Program-made: the position numbers and the translations under genes | In this document: piece by piece, positions 24,057 through 32,059 of the stretch | Layout: the number at the start of each line of letters is the position of its first letter | Numbering within the stretch: position 1 is the first letter of the stretch | Assembly (NCBI GenBank): GCA_014208095.1 | Contig: JACHMT010000007.1 | Coordinates: forward strand, 62,001-126,000 | DNA from: Actinospineispora eucalypti | Lineage (GTDB): Bacteria; Actinomycetota; Actinomycetes; Mycobacteriales; Pseudonocardiaceae | Direction: 5' to 3' | Length of the DNA: 64,000 nt | Notes under the pieces: generated by a model | Told to the model about the DNA's origin: nothing | The model's input: only the letters and a program-made list of their open reading frames with translations | The model's database searches: none

Positions 24057-24563
24057 GTGCGCGACGCGGTCGACGAGATCACCGACCAGTGGCGGCGCGA
24101 GCGACCGGACCTCACGGACACGCTCTGGCCGATGGGGCTGGTCGGCCGGGTGCAGCGGCTGAACCGGGTCCTGGAGCGCGAGCTCAAGGACTTCTTCGCC
24201 GGCTACGACCTCGAGCTGTGGGAGATGGACGTGCTGCTGACGCTGCGCCGGGCCGGGGCGCCTTACGCCCTGACCCCGGGCGCGCTACTCAAGGCGGCGA
24301 TGGTCAGCTCAGGCGCGATGACCAACCGCATCGACCGCCTGGAGACCAAGGGCCTGGTCACCCGGCAGGCCGACGCGGCGGACCGGCGATCGGTGAAGGT
24401 GCGGCTCACCGACCAGGCGGTGAGCATGGTCGACGGGCTGATGGACAAGCACCTGGCCAACGAGGCGCGCCTGTTCAGCACGCTGGACCCGGCCGAGCGC
24501 GACCAGCTGGCCGGGTTGATGCGCAAGGTGCTCGCCGAGCGCGGCGACACCTCGATCCACTGA
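24057..24563 (+). CDS. MarR-family transcriptional regulator
   Basis: 168 residues from GTG 24057 with GAGAGGAG about nine bases upstream. The wHTH: ELWEMDVLLTLRRAGAPYALTPGALLKAAMVSSGAMTNRIDRLETKGLVTRQADAADRRSVKVRLTDQAV, with the DRRS wing motif of MarR proteins. Divergent from an EamA transporter, with palindromic sites between, so it is inferred to repress transporter and itself until a ligand binds. Confidence 0.93.
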   Translation: MRDAVDEITDQWRRERPDLTDTLWPMGLVGRVQRLNRVLERELKDFFAGYDLELWEMDVLLTLRRAGAPYALTPGALLKAAMVSSGAMTNRIDRLETKGLVTRQADAADRRSVKVRLTDQAVSMVDGLMDKHLANEARLFSTLDPAERDQLAGLMRKVLAERGDTSIH

Positions 24564-24578
24564 GTCGCTGGCTACGGC

Positions 24579-25340
24579 TCAGAACGCGGCGTACCCGCCG
24601 TCGATCAGAATCGAGTCGCCGGTGTGGAACGACGACGCCTCGCTGGCCAGGTAGACCGCGATGCCGCCGAAGTCGTCGCCGACGCCCCACCGGCGCACCG
24701 GCATCCTCGGCATCACGTTGCTCACGAACTTCTCGTTGGCGAACGAGCCGGCGGTGACCCCCGACTCGGTCCACCCGGGCAGCAGGGCGTTCGCGCGGAT
24801 GCCGTGCCGGGCCAGCTCGACGGCCAGCGCCTTCACGATGGTCACCAGGCCGCCCTTGCTCGCCGTGTAGGCGTACCCGCCGGCCTGCCCCATCAGCACG
24901 GACAGGCTGGAAGTGGCGACCAGGCTGCCGCCGTTGCCCAGCTCGATCATGTGCCGGGCCGCCTCGCGCAGCGTGACGAAGGCACCGTCCAGGTTGATCC
25001 GGGTGATCCGACGGAAGTCGGCCAGACTGGTCTCGACCAGGGGTTTGCGGTTGGACTCGACGCCGGCGTTGGCGAAGCACGAGTCCAGCCGACCGAACCG
25101 GCCGACCACCTCGGCCAGCGCCTCGACCACGCTTTCTTCCTCGCCGACGTCCACCCGCATCGCGCTGGCCCGCTCGCCCAGCGACTCGACCACCTCGGCG
25201 TTGCGGTCCGCCTTGGTGCCCCAGATGCACACCTGGGCGCCCGCCTCCACCAGCCCGCGCGCCATGCCGAGGCCGATCCCGCTGTTCCCGCCGGTGACCA
25301 GGGAGACGTGGCCGGTCAGGTCAAATTTCGCGTAACCCAC
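24579..25340 (-). CDS. Short-chain dehydrogenase/reductase (SDR), classical type
   Basis: 253 residues from GTG 25340. NAD(P)-binding TGxxxGxG is VTGGNSGIGLG near residue 14, NAG in FANAGVES, catalytic Ser in VATSSLSVLMGQ, and YxxxK in YAYTASKGG. Length and C-terminal GDSILIDGGYAAF are typical of glucose-1-dehydrogenase-like SDRs. The start is not certain: an AAGGAGG at 25357-25363 (minus strand) is closer to an out-of-frame ATG. A KstR-type motif lies 50 bp upstream, which hints at a role in steroid/lipid metabolism; that is inference. Confidence 0.87.
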   Translation of the reverse strand: MGYAKFDLTGHVSLVTGGNSGIGLGMARGLVEAGAQVCIWGTKADRNAEVVESLGERASAMRVDVGEEESVVEALAEVVGRFGRLDSCFANAGVESNRKPLVETSLADFRRITRINLDGAFVTLREAARHMIELGNGGSLVATSSLSVLMGQAGGYAYTASKGGLVTIVKALAVELARHGIRANALLPGWTESGVTAGSFANEKFVSNVMPRMPVRRWGVGDDFGGIAVYLASEASSFHTGDSILIDGGYAAF

Positions 25341-25388
25341 CGCGAGATCATCGCTGCCCTCCTTGGTAGCGGCAACCCGAGTGTTGAC

Positions 25389-25402
25389 TAGAACACGTTT
25401 CA
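25389..25402 (-). promoter_or_regulatory. KstR-like operator upstream of the SDR gene
   Basis: TAGAACACGTTTCA fits the pattern TnnAACnnGTTnnA used by KstR, the TetR repressor of cholesterol/lipid genes in actinobacteria. It lies about 50 bp upstream of the SDR start. A single motif of this length can occur by chance, so the call is moderate. Confidence 0.45.
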
Positions 25403-25659
25403 CTTTCGGGGTTGCGGGGCGCACGGGTTGTTCGGCGCCGCGGTGCGGCGCCGGCCCGTCCGGATGTCTCCGACATCCAAACGGATCGAAACCCTCCTCG
25501 TCTTAGATTCTTCTTTGGACGGGACCACAGCCAGGAAACCCGCTCCGGAACGCGGCGGTTCCGGTCCTGGATTGAGTTGCAAGCCGGGTACGGCACACGA
25601 CGCACACCACCTCTTCAATCATTTTGGTTTCGCACTGCATCTCATGCTAACATGAACGC
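25403..25659. other. Intergenic region before the DUF222-HNH gene
   Basis: 257 bp with two clear hairpins: GGATGTC-TCC-GACATCC (25462-25478) and CCGGAAC-GCGGCG-GTTCCGG (25545-25564). The last 60 bp are markedly AT-richer and hold the promoter (TAACAT at 25647-25652) of the downstream gene. No coding sequence recognised. Confidence 0.6.
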
Positions 25660-25665
25660 ATGTTC
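25654..25665 (+). promoter_or_regulatory. LexA (SOS) box-like site overlapping the start codon
   Basis: GAAC-GCAT-GTTC, followed by GA, matches the actinobacterial SOS box core GAAC-N4-GTTC; the left flank is AT rather than TC. It covers the first codons of the DUF222-HNH gene, and TAACAT seven bases upstream of the ATG would be a leaderless -10, so LexA here would block initiation. Confidence 0.55.
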
Positions 25666-26910
25666 GAGTCCAGCGTTCAGGAAGCGGTCGCCGCGGTGGC
25701 CGCCCTGCGCGCCTGCCTCGACACCGCCGACGGCCCCACCCAAATCGAAGGACTCAAAGCCGTCGAACGACTGGGACGGGACCTCGCCCACCTACGGCTG
25801 TCACTGATCGCCCACCTGGACCGGTCCGGGGAGTTCGACCAACGATGTGTCACCGCCCGCGCCGCGATCGCGGACCTGTTGGGCTACCACCCCGGTAAAG
25901 CCCGACGAATGGTCGCGGTGGCCCGCTCGGTGTTCCCCATGACCTTGGACGGACAACCGGTGGAACCGGTCATGCCCGCCACCGCCACCGCCCTCGGCGC
26001 GCTCACCATCGACCAGGCGCACGCCGACGTCATCGAAGACCTGCTCAACTCCCCCACCGGACGACGCCTCGACCCGGCAATGTGGAGCGGCGCCGAGGCC
26101 CAACTCGCCGAGTGGGCGACCACGTGTCGACCCGACGAACTACGCCGCCTCGGCACTCAGCTGCTCACCACTCTGGACCAAGACGGCCCGACACCCGAAG
26201 ACGAGAAACCACAGCTCAACGAACTACACCTGTACCGCCGCCGGGATGGTGGCGGTGGGCGGGTCAAGGGCCAGCTCGACACCGCGACCTTCACCGCTCT
26301 GTCCTTGGCGTTGGAAGGACACCGCACCAGCGGCGACGACGAAGACAAATCCCTGCCCGAACGTGACGCTGACGCCCTCGGCGCCCTGTGTGTCCAGGCG
26401 CTCAACGACGGAGACCTGCCCACCCAGGGTGGGGAACGACCCCATTTGACCGTGGTCATTCAGGAGAAGGACCTGCGGGAGCGGATGCGCGGGGCCACCC
26501 TGGGACTTGGCTGGGCCACCGCCGCTCAGATCCGCCAACTCGCCTGCGACTGCTCCGTCCTCCCAGTCGTGCTGGACGGGGACAGCATGGTTGTCGACGT
26601 TGGACGCATCCGCCGGACCGTGGACCGCTACCAACGCCGCGCCATCGCCGCCCGCGACCGAGGCTGCGCCTTCCGCGGCTGCGGGAAGAAACCCCGACAC
26701 TGCGAAATCCACCACCTCATCCCCTGGGCGCACGGTGGTCGCACCGACCTCAACAACTTGGTGATGCTCTGCTGGGCGCATCACCGGATGATCCACCACG
26801 CCGGGTGGGAGATCCGCATCCACAACGGATGGCCCGAATTCATCCCTCCAAAATGGATAGACCTCACCCAAACACCACGCCGAAAACCCCGGACATTGAT
26901 CACCGCGTAA
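25660..26910 (+). CDS. DUF222 (13E12-type) HNH endonuclease-domain protein
   Basis: 416 residues. The N-terminal two thirds is the DUF222/13E12 helical domain (LSLIAHLDRSGEFDQRC ... GYHPGKARRMVAVARSV). The C-terminal HNH domain reads DRGCAFRGCGKKPRHCEIHHLIPWAHGGRTDLNNLVMLCWAHHRMIHH, with paired Cys ligands and the HH..N..H catalytic core intact. This family is present in many near-identical copies in mycobacteria and relatives and behaves like a mobile or repeated gene; its biochemical role is not established. Codon use is a little less GC-extreme than neighbours. A LexA-like box covers the start, consistent with DNA-damage induction reported for relatives. Confidence 0.9.
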   Translation: MFESSVQEAVAAVAALRACLDTADGPTQIEGLKAVERLGRDLAHLRLSLIAHLDRSGEFDQRCVTARAAIADLLGYHPGKARRMVAVARSVFPMTLDGQPVEPVMPATATALGALTIDQAHADVIEDLLNSPTGRRLDPAMWSGAEAQLAEWATTCRPDELRRLGTQLLTTLDQDGPTPEDEKPQLNELHLYRRRDGGGGRVKGQLDTATFTALSLALEGHRTSGDDEDKSLPERDADALGALCVQALNDGDLPTQGGERPHLTVVIQEKDLRERMRGATLGLGWATAAQIRQLACDCSVLPVVLDGDSMVVDVGRIRRTVDRYQRRAIAARDRGCAFRGCGKKPRHCEIHHLIPWAHGGRTDLNNLVMLCWAHHRMIHHAGWEIRIHNGWPEFIPPKWIDLTQTPRRKPRTLITA

Positions 26911-26927
26911 AGATTTGAAAGTGAGGA

Positions 26928-27345
26928 TTAGTGAGCATCTCGATCGCTGCCGAATTCGTGGGGCAGCACGCGGTCAAGTTGGCTGCGCGAGTTGATGCGC
27001 AGCTTGGCGAAGGCCTTGCGGAGGCGGTACTGGACGGTGTGCGCGCTGATGAACAGGCGCGGGCCGATCTCGGGGTTGGACAAGCCGTCCCGGGCGAGGC
27101 GGGCGATCTGGGCCTCCGGGGCCGTCAACTGCTCGTGCCGGGCGGCGTCGGCCCGTTTGCGGGCGGTCTCGCCCGTGGCCCGTAATTCCCGGCCCGCCCG
27201 CTCGGCGAAGGCCGCCATGCCCATGGCCTCGAGCATGCTGTGCGCGGTACGAAGCTGCTCGCGCGCCTCGCCCCGGCGGCGCTCGCGGCGCAGCCATTCG
27301 CCGTAGAGCAGATGGGCGGGTCGGCTCCGGCTGGACGCGGACGGA
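26928..27345 (-). pseudogene. C-terminal remnant of an LAL-type LuxR regulator
   Basis: The frame has the typical LAL ending: RPAHLLYGEWLRRERRRGEAREQLRTAHSML, then a LuxR HTH LTAPEAQIARLARDGLSNPEIGPRLFISAHTVQYRLRKAFAKLRINSRSQLDRVL. All upstream parts (Walker A, TPR region) are missing, and homology stops about where the neighbouring small gene ends (27346). No RBS-start combination precedes the HTH convincingly. It is interpreted as a 5'-truncated pseudogene; a short functional HTH protein starting at an internal ATG (LEAMGMAAF) is the less likely alternative. Confidence 0.75.
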
Positions 27346-27588
27346 TCAGCAACTCCCGCCGCCACCGCCGCCGCCGTCCCCACCACCGCAGCTACCGCCC
27401 CCGTCGCCGCCGAACCCGCCGAAGCCCCCGAACCCACCGCCGCCGTCACCGGAGCCGGTGTACGACGAGGAGTACGAACGGTAACGGCTGCCGGAGTTGC
27501 GGGCGGCCGCTCGGTTGGCCTTTCCACCGACAATTCCGATGAGCACAATGAATGCGATCAAGATAACAACAATCACGAATCCGGTCAT
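27346..27588 (-). CDS. Small single-pass membrane protein with Gly/Cys-rich tail
   Basis: 80 residues from ATG 27588, with GAGGGG six bases upstream. One membrane helix (residues 4-21, FVIVVILIAFIVLIGIVG), a basic/serine-tyrosine stretch (KANRAAARNSGSRYRSYSSSYTGSG) and a C-terminal tail of Gly, Phe, Asp and two Cys (FGGFGGFGGDGGG ... GGSC). The function is unknown. Similar short Gly/Cys-tailed membrane proteins are common in actinobacteria but uncharacterised. A modified-peptide precursor is conceivable, yet no modification enzyme is nearby. Confidence 0.75.
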   Translation of the reverse strand: MTGFVIVVILIAFIVLIGIVGGKANRAAARNSGSRYRSYSSSYTGSGDGGGGFGGFGGFGGDGGGSCGGGDGGGGGGGSC

Positions 27589-27707
27589 CGTGAACCCCTC
27601 CTCACCAGTGCCAATGGGCTAGCTGCCGCTAGATTTGCCGTCGGGACGGATCGGCAAACCGGAATTGAGCAAGATTTGATGAAACGGGGTCGGCGAGCAA
27701 TCCCGGT

Positions 27708-27751
27708 GTGCTGGAAGCGTCGACTCGGAGTGCTGGGACCGCCGACTCGGG
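27708..27751. repeat. 22-bp tandem repeat, two units, related to the 16541 array
   Basis: 27708-27729 (GTGCTGGAAGCGTCGACTCG...) and 27730-27751 (GTGCTGGGACCGCCGACTCG...), followed by a fading third unit (AAACTGGGGGTG). Unit length and the GTGCTGGA...GA(A/C)TC(A/G)G pattern match the array at 16541-16605 read on its minus strand. Confidence 0.7.
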
Positions 27752-27796
27752 AAACTGGGGGTGCAGGTATCTCGTTCGCAGAGGTAATATGTTTCC

Positions 27797-28264
27797 GTGA
27801 GCCAGGTGACCGGGGAAGAGCTGATGACGGCGTTGGCCGCGTTGCGCCGGGTGGTGCGGCGGCGGCTGCGCCAGCGGTTGCCGGGGCCGCACGGGAACGG
27901 CAGCCACCCGGCCAGCGGGCACATCGAGCTGCTGCGTTACGTGGAGCGGCACCCGGGTACGGGGGTGGCCGCGGCCGCCCGTGCGCTGCACCTGGCCGGC
28001 AACTCGGTGAGCACCCAGGTCAACCAGCTGGTGCGGGACGGGATGTTGCGGCGCGAGTCTCACCCGGCGGACCGCAGGGCCGCGCGGCTGGAGCTCACCG
28101 AGGGCGCGCGCAACCACCTGACCGGCTGGCGGGCGGCCCGGGCGGAGCTCGTGGACAAGGCGCTGTACCGGCTGCCCGAGGCCGACCGGCGGGCTCTGGC
28201 CGACGCGATGCCGGCACTGCACCGGCTGCTCACCGAACTGGACGAACGCGAGGAGGCACCCTGA
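27797..28264 (+). CDS. MarR-family regulator of the ABC exporter operon
   Basis: 155 residues from GTG 27797. wHTH: HPASGHIELLRYVERHPGTGVAAAARALHLAGNSVSTQVNQLVRDGMLRRESHPADRRAARLELTEGA, with the DRRA wing. Its TGA overlaps the ATG of the ABC ATPase (28262-28266), so it is the first gene of a MarR-ATPase-permease operon and probably an autorepressor responding to the exported compound. Confidence 0.92.
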   Translation: MSQVTGEELMTALAALRRVVRRRLRQRLPGPHGNGSHPASGHIELLRYVERHPGTGVAAAARALHLAGNSVSTQVNQLVRDGMLRRESHPADRRAARLELTEGARNHLTGWRAARAELVDKALYRLPEADRRALADAMPALHRLLTELDEREEAP

Positions 28265-29121
28265 TGCCCGACACGGGGGACGGCAACCCGGCGAAGCCGG
28301 CGGGGCGGGTAACGGAGGTACCCGCCGTGCGCTGCACGGACGTGCACCAGCGGTTCGGCGACACCGTCGCGGTGGACGGCCTGAACCTGGAGGTGCGCCC
28401 GGGTGAGGTGTTCGGCCTGCTCGGCCCGAACGGCGCCGGGAAGACCACCACCATCCGCATGATCACCACACTGCTGCCGGCGCCGCCGTCCTCCATCGCC
28501 GTGTTCGGCGTGGACGCCGGCAAGCGGCGCACGGCGGTCCGCCGGCTGCTCGGGTACGTGCCGCAGCAGCTGTCCGCCGACGGCACGCTGACCGGCCGGG
28601 AGAACGTGAGCCTGTTCGCCCGGCTCTACGACGTGCCGCGCCGGGAGCGCGCCGCCCGGGTCGCCGAGGTGCTCGAGGCGGTGGACCTGACCGAGGTGGC
28701 CAACCGGCCGGCCAAGACCTACTCGGGCGGCATGGTCCGCCGCCTGGAGCTGGCCCAGGCGCTGGTCAGTGCGCCCCGGCTGCTGGTGCTGGACGAGCCC
28801 ACGGTCGGGCTCGACCCGGTCGCCCGGGACGGGGTGTGGGCGCGCATCGAGCAGATCAAGGCGGAGACCGGGATGACCGTGCTGGTCACCACGCACCTGA
28901 TGCAGGAGGCCGACCAGCGGTGCGACCGGGTGGCGCTGATGCACCGGGGCCGGGTGCGCGCGCTGGGCAGCCCGGTGGAGCTGCGCGCCGGCCTCGGCCC
29001 GGACGCCACGCTGGACGACGTGTTCCGGGCCTACACCGGCGACGGGCTGGCCGAGGCCTCGGAGGACGGGAGCATGCGCCAGGTGCGCAGCGCCCGCCGG
29101 ACCGCGCGGAGGGTGTCATGA
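28264..29121 (+). CDS. ABC exporter ATP-binding protein (DrrA-type)
   Basis: 285 residues from ATG 28264. Walker A GPNGAGKTTT, signature YSGGMVRRLELAQAL, Walker B LLVLDEPTVGLDP and H-loop TTHLMQEAD. Its organisation (ATPase followed by ABC-2 permease) and the C-terminal ~70-residue extension after the nucleotide domain match DrrA-like drug-resistance exporters. It energises the permease encoded immediately downstream (ATGA overlap). Confidence 0.93.
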   Translation: MPDTGDGNPAKPAGRVTEVPAVRCTDVHQRFGDTVAVDGLNLEVRPGEVFGLLGPNGAGKTTTIRMITTLLPAPPSSIAVFGVDAGKRRTAVRRLLGYVPQQLSADGTLTGRENVSLFARLYDVPRRERAARVAEVLEAVDLTEVANRPAKTYSGGMVRRLELAQALVSAPRLLVLDEPTVGLDPVARDGVWARIEQIKAETGMTVLVTTHLMQEADQRCDRVALMHRGRVRALGSPVELRAGLGPDATLDDVFRAYTGDGLAEASEDGSMRQVRSARRTARRVS

Positions 29122-29918
29122 CCGTGCCGATCGAGGCCTCGCCGCTGCGCGCGGTAGGCACCGTGTTCTCCCGGGTGTACACGATGTGCCTGGTCGAGGT
29201 GCAGAAGCTGCGGCACGACCGCACCGAACTGGTCACCCGGGCGGTGCAGCCGACGCTGTGGCTGCTGGTGTTCGGCCAGGTGTTCACCCAGCTGCACGCC
29301 ATACCCACCGGCGGGACGCCGTACCTGGACTTCCTGGCGCCGGGCATCCTGGCCCAGTCGGCCCTGTTCATCGCCATCTTCTACGGCATCCAGATCATCT
29401 GGGAACGGGACGCCGGCGTGCTGGCCAAGCTCATGGCCACCCCGACGCCCCGGGTGGCCCTGGTGGCCGCCAAGGCGTTCGCCGCCGGGCTGCGCGCGGT
29501 GGTGCAGGCGGTGGCGGTGATGGTCATCGCACTGCTGCTCGGCGCGGACCTGCGGCTGGACCCGTTGCGCCTGCTCGGCATGGTGGTCGTGCTGGTGCTC
29601 GGCTCGGCGTTCTTCTGCTGCCTGTCCATCACCATCGCCGGGCTGGTGCTCTCCCGGGACCGCCTGCTCGGCATCGGCCAGGCCATCACCATGCCGCTGT
29701 TCTTCGCGTCGAACGCGCTGTACCCGGTGGAGCTGATGCCCGGCTGGCTGAAGGTGGTCAACCACATCAACCCGCTGAGCTACGAGGTGGAGGCGCTGCG
29801 CGGGCTGCTGGTGGGATCGCCGGCGCGGTTCGGGGTGTGCTTCGGGGTGCTGTTCGTGGCGGCCGCGGCGATGATCACGGTCGCCGCCGCGCTGCTTCCC
29901 CGGCTCACCAAGGGCTGA
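29118..29918 (+). CDS. ABC-2 type exporter permease (DrrB-type)
   Basis: 266 residues from ATG 29118. Six hydrophobic segments and the ABC-2 signature region SAFFCCLSITIAGLVLSRDRLLGIGQAITMPLFFASNALYPVELMPGWLKVVNHINPLSYEVEALRGLL. It lies in the inner membrane as partner of the upstream DrrA-type ATPase; substrate unknown (drug, lipid or antibiotic). Its stop codon is in the first unit of a 16-bp triple repeat. Confidence 0.93.
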   Translation: MTVPIEASPLRAVGTVFSRVYTMCLVEVQKLRHDRTELVTRAVQPTLWLLVFGQVFTQLHAIPTGGTPYLDFLAPGILAQSALFIAIFYGIQIIWERDAGVLAKLMATPTPRVALVAAKAFAAGLRAVVQAVAVMVIALLLGADLRLDPLRLLGMVVVLVLGSAFFCCLSITIAGLVLSRDRLLGIGQAITMPLFFASNALYPVELMPGWLKVVNHINPLSYEVEALRGLLVGSPARFGVCFGVLFVAAAAMITVAAALLPRLTKG

Positions 29919-29955
29919 GCCGTCCAAGGGCTGAGCCGCCCAAGGGCTGAGGCCG
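29908..29955. repeat. 16-bp tandem repeat x3 spanning the permease stop codon
   Basis: CCAAGGGCTGAGCCGT (29908-29923), CCAAGGGCTGAGCCGC (29924-29939) and CCAAGGGCTGAGGCCG (29940-29955). The first contains the last codons and TGA of the permease, so the gene's 3' end has been copied twice downstream. Confidence 0.9.
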
Positions 29956-29984
29956 AGCACACCTATCGGAACGCGGTTCGGTTC

Positions 29985-30105
29985 ACGTACGCTGCGCTGG
30001 ACCGACGGCGAGCGAGGGAACCCGGTGTGAGTCCGGGGCGGTCGCGCCACTGTGACCGGGCCAAGACCAAGGCCCGGGAGCCAGTCCTCTCCCCGCCGTG
30101 CCACC
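29985..30105 (+). ncRNA. Cobalamin riboswitch
   Basis: The conserved core is readable: GAGGGAACCCGGTGTGAG, TCCGGGGCGG, the B12 box GCCACTG (30046-30052), and the closing GGGAGCCAGTCCTC. These are the hallmark segments of the adenosylcobalamin riboswitch (RF00174 type), here followed 36 bp later by a BtuC-type permease gene. Cobalamin binding should switch off btuCDF expression. Boundaries are approximate. Confidence 0.9.
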
Positions 30106-30140
30106 ACCGATGGGCCGCGCCAGCCCGAGGAGGTCACAGG

Positions 30141-31175
30141 GTGCCCCGGGTACCGACCGCGGCCATACTGCTCGCGCTGCTCCTGCTGCTCGCCGCCAGC
30201 GTGGTCCTTTCCACCGGGTTCGGCGCCGAGCAGCTCCCGCCGAGCGTGGTGCTGGACGTGCTGCGCTCGCGGTTCACCGGCGGGCCAGTGGACCTGGCCT
30301 ACCAGACCATCGTGTGGGACCTGCGCATCCCGCGCACGCTGCTCGCCGTGGTGGTCGGCGCCGGGCTGGCCATCGCCGGCGCCGGCATCCAGACCCTGGT
30401 GCGCAACCCGCTCGCCGACCCCTACCTGCTCGGGGTGTCCTCCGGGGCCAGTGTCGGCGCGGTCGCGGTGATCACCACCGGGGCATTCGCCGGGGCGCTG
30501 GCCAGCGTCTTCCTCGGTGCACTGGCCGGGGCGCTGATCGGCGCGCTGTTGGTGTTCGCCATCGCGGTCGGCCAGGGCGGGTTGACGCCGCTGCGGCTGG
30601 TGCTCACCGGCACCGTGCTGGCCTCGGCGTTCGCCTCCATCGCCAGCTACCTGGTGTTCCGGGCGGCGGACCCGCGCGCGGCCGAGTCGGTGCTGTTCTG
30701 GCTGCTGGGCAGCCTGGCCGGGGCGCAGTGGGACCGGCTGGCACTCCCGGCGGTGACCGTGGCCGCGCTGGGCCTGCTGCTGCTCGCCGGCTCCGGCTGG
30801 CTGGACGCGCTGGCCGCCGGCCCGGACACCGCCGCCGCGCTGGGCATTCCGGTGCGCGCGGTGCGAACCACGCTGTTCGCGGTGTTCGCCGCGCTGGTCG
30901 GGGTGCTGGTCGCGGTGTCCGGCGGCATCGGGTTCGTCGGGCTGATCCTGCCGCACGTGGCCCGGTTGCTGGTCGGCGCGCGGCACCGCCGGGTGCTGCC
31001 GGTGGCCGCGTGCGCCGGCGCGGTGTTCCTGGTCTGGGTGGACGTGGTGGCCCGGATCTGGGTGCGGCCGGTGGAGATCCCGCTCAGCGTGGTCACCGGG
31101 CTGATCGGTGCGCCGGTGTTCCTGCTGCTCATGGGCCGGCGGCGGTACCGGTTCACCGGCGCGGCGGCCGGGTAG
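30141..31175 (+). CDS. btuC: Cobalamin ABC transporter permease (BtuC/FecCD family)
   Basis: 344 residues from GTG 30141, preceded by GAGGAGG. FecCD-type multi-pass permease: DLRIPRTLLAVVVGAGLAIAGAGIQTLVRNPLADPYLLGVSSGASVGA is the signature region, and GGIGFVGLILPHVARLLVG is the cytoplasmic coupling loop. The upstream cobalamin riboswitch indicates vitamin B12 or corrinoid as substrate rather than a ferric siderophore, with which the family is otherwise shared. First gene of btuCDF. Confidence 0.92.
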   Translation: MPRVPTAAILLALLLLLAASVVLSTGFGAEQLPPSVVLDVLRSRFTGGPVDLAYQTIVWDLRIPRTLLAVVVGAGLAIAGAGIQTLVRNPLADPYLLGVSSGASVGAVAVITTGAFAGALASVFLGALAGALIGALLVFAIAVGQGGLTPLRLVLTGTVLASAFASIASYLVFRAADPRAAESVLFWLLGSLAGAQWDRLALPAVTVAALGLLLLAGSGWLDALAAGPDTAAALGIPVRAVRTTLFAVFAALVGVLVAVSGGIGFVGLILPHVARLLVGARHRRVLPVAACAGAVFLVWVDVVARIWVRPVEIPLSVVTGLIGAPVFLLLMGRRRYRFTGAAAG

Positions 31176-31181
31176 GCCGGG

Positions 31182-32030
31182 GTGACCACGGAGGAGCTGC
31201 GCCGGCTTCCGGCCCCGGCGACCGGCCCGGACGGCACCGAACGGCTGCGCGCCGAGGCGCTGGACTGCGCGATCGGCCGGCACACCGTGCTGCGCGGGGT
31301 TTCGCTCAGCGTGCGCACCGGCGAGATCCTGGGCGTGGTCGGGCCGAACGGCTCCGGCAAGTCCACCCTGCTGCGCACGCTGGCCGGGATTCACCGGCCG
31401 GCCGCCGGGCGGGTCTACCTGGACGGCACGCCGCTGGACCGCATCCCGGCCCGTCGGCGGGCCCGGCGGATCGCGCTGGTCGGGCAGGAGGAGGAGCCAC
31501 CGGCCGAGTTGCGGGTCGGCGAGCTGGTCGCGCTCGGCCGGGTGCCGCACCAGCCGCCGTGGGCCGGCGAGGACGAGGCGGACCGGGCGGCGGTGCGGCG
31601 CGCGCTGCGCCAGGTCGACCTGGCCGACGCCGCCGACCGGCCGGTGGACCAGCTGTCCGGCGGCGAGCGGCGCCGCGCGCTGCTGGCCCGGGGGCTGGCC
31701 CAGGACGCGCCGCTGCTCATGCTGGACGAACCGACCAACCACCTGGACGTGCGCCACCAGCTGACCCTGCTGGAGGTGGTGCGCGGGCTGGGCCGGACCG
31801 TGGTGCTGGCCATGCACGACCTGAACCTGGCAGCCAGCGCGTGCGACCGGCTGGTGGTGCTGCACGACGGCGGCGCCCGCCCGCCGGCCCCGGCGGCCAG
31901 TGCGCTCACCCCGGACGCGGTACTCGAGGTGTTCGGCGTGCAGGCGGTCCCGGTCGCCCACCCCTTCACCGGCCACACCCATCTCCTCTTCACCCCCCAC
32001 ACCCGCCCAGAGCCGGAGGCCCCCCGTTGA
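31182..32030 (+). CDS. btuD: Cobalamin ABC transporter ATP-binding protein (BtuD-like)
   Basis: 282 residues from GTG 31182, 6 bp after btuC. Walker A GPNGSGKST, signature LSGGERRRALLARGL, Walker B LLMLDEPTNHLD and H-loop LAMHDLNLA. Typical FepC/BtuD size and motifs. It powers corrinoid import with the BtuC permease and BtuF-like receptor, all three under the same riboswitch. Confidence 0.92.
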   Translation: MTTEELRRLPAPATGPDGTERLRAEALDCAIGRHTVLRGVSLSVRTGEILGVVGPNGSGKSTLLRTLAGIHRPAAGRVYLDGTPLDRIPARRRARRIALVGQEEEPPAELRVGELVALGRVPHQPPWAGEDEADRAAVRRALRQVDLADAADRPVDQLSGGERRRALLARGLAQDAPLLMLDEPTNHLDVRHQLTLLEVVRGLGRTVVLAMHDLNLAASACDRLVVLHDGGARPPAPAASALTPDAVLEVFGVQAVPVAHPFTGHTHLLFTPHTRPEPEAPR

Positions 32031-32059
32031 CCGGCCCATATCGCGGATTTCACCGGCCC

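Noticed and set aside
25329..25357. 11-codon upstream ORF (ATG after AAGGAGG) before the SDR gene as a leader peptide
   Set aside because: The good Shine-Dalgarno-ATG pair is out of frame with the SDR, but there is no attenuator-like codon pattern or hairpin; kept only as a start-site uncertainty.
27346..27588. RiPP precursor peptide
   Set aside because: The Gly/Cys tail is suggestive, but the protein has a membrane helix rather than a leader and no maturation enzyme is nearby.
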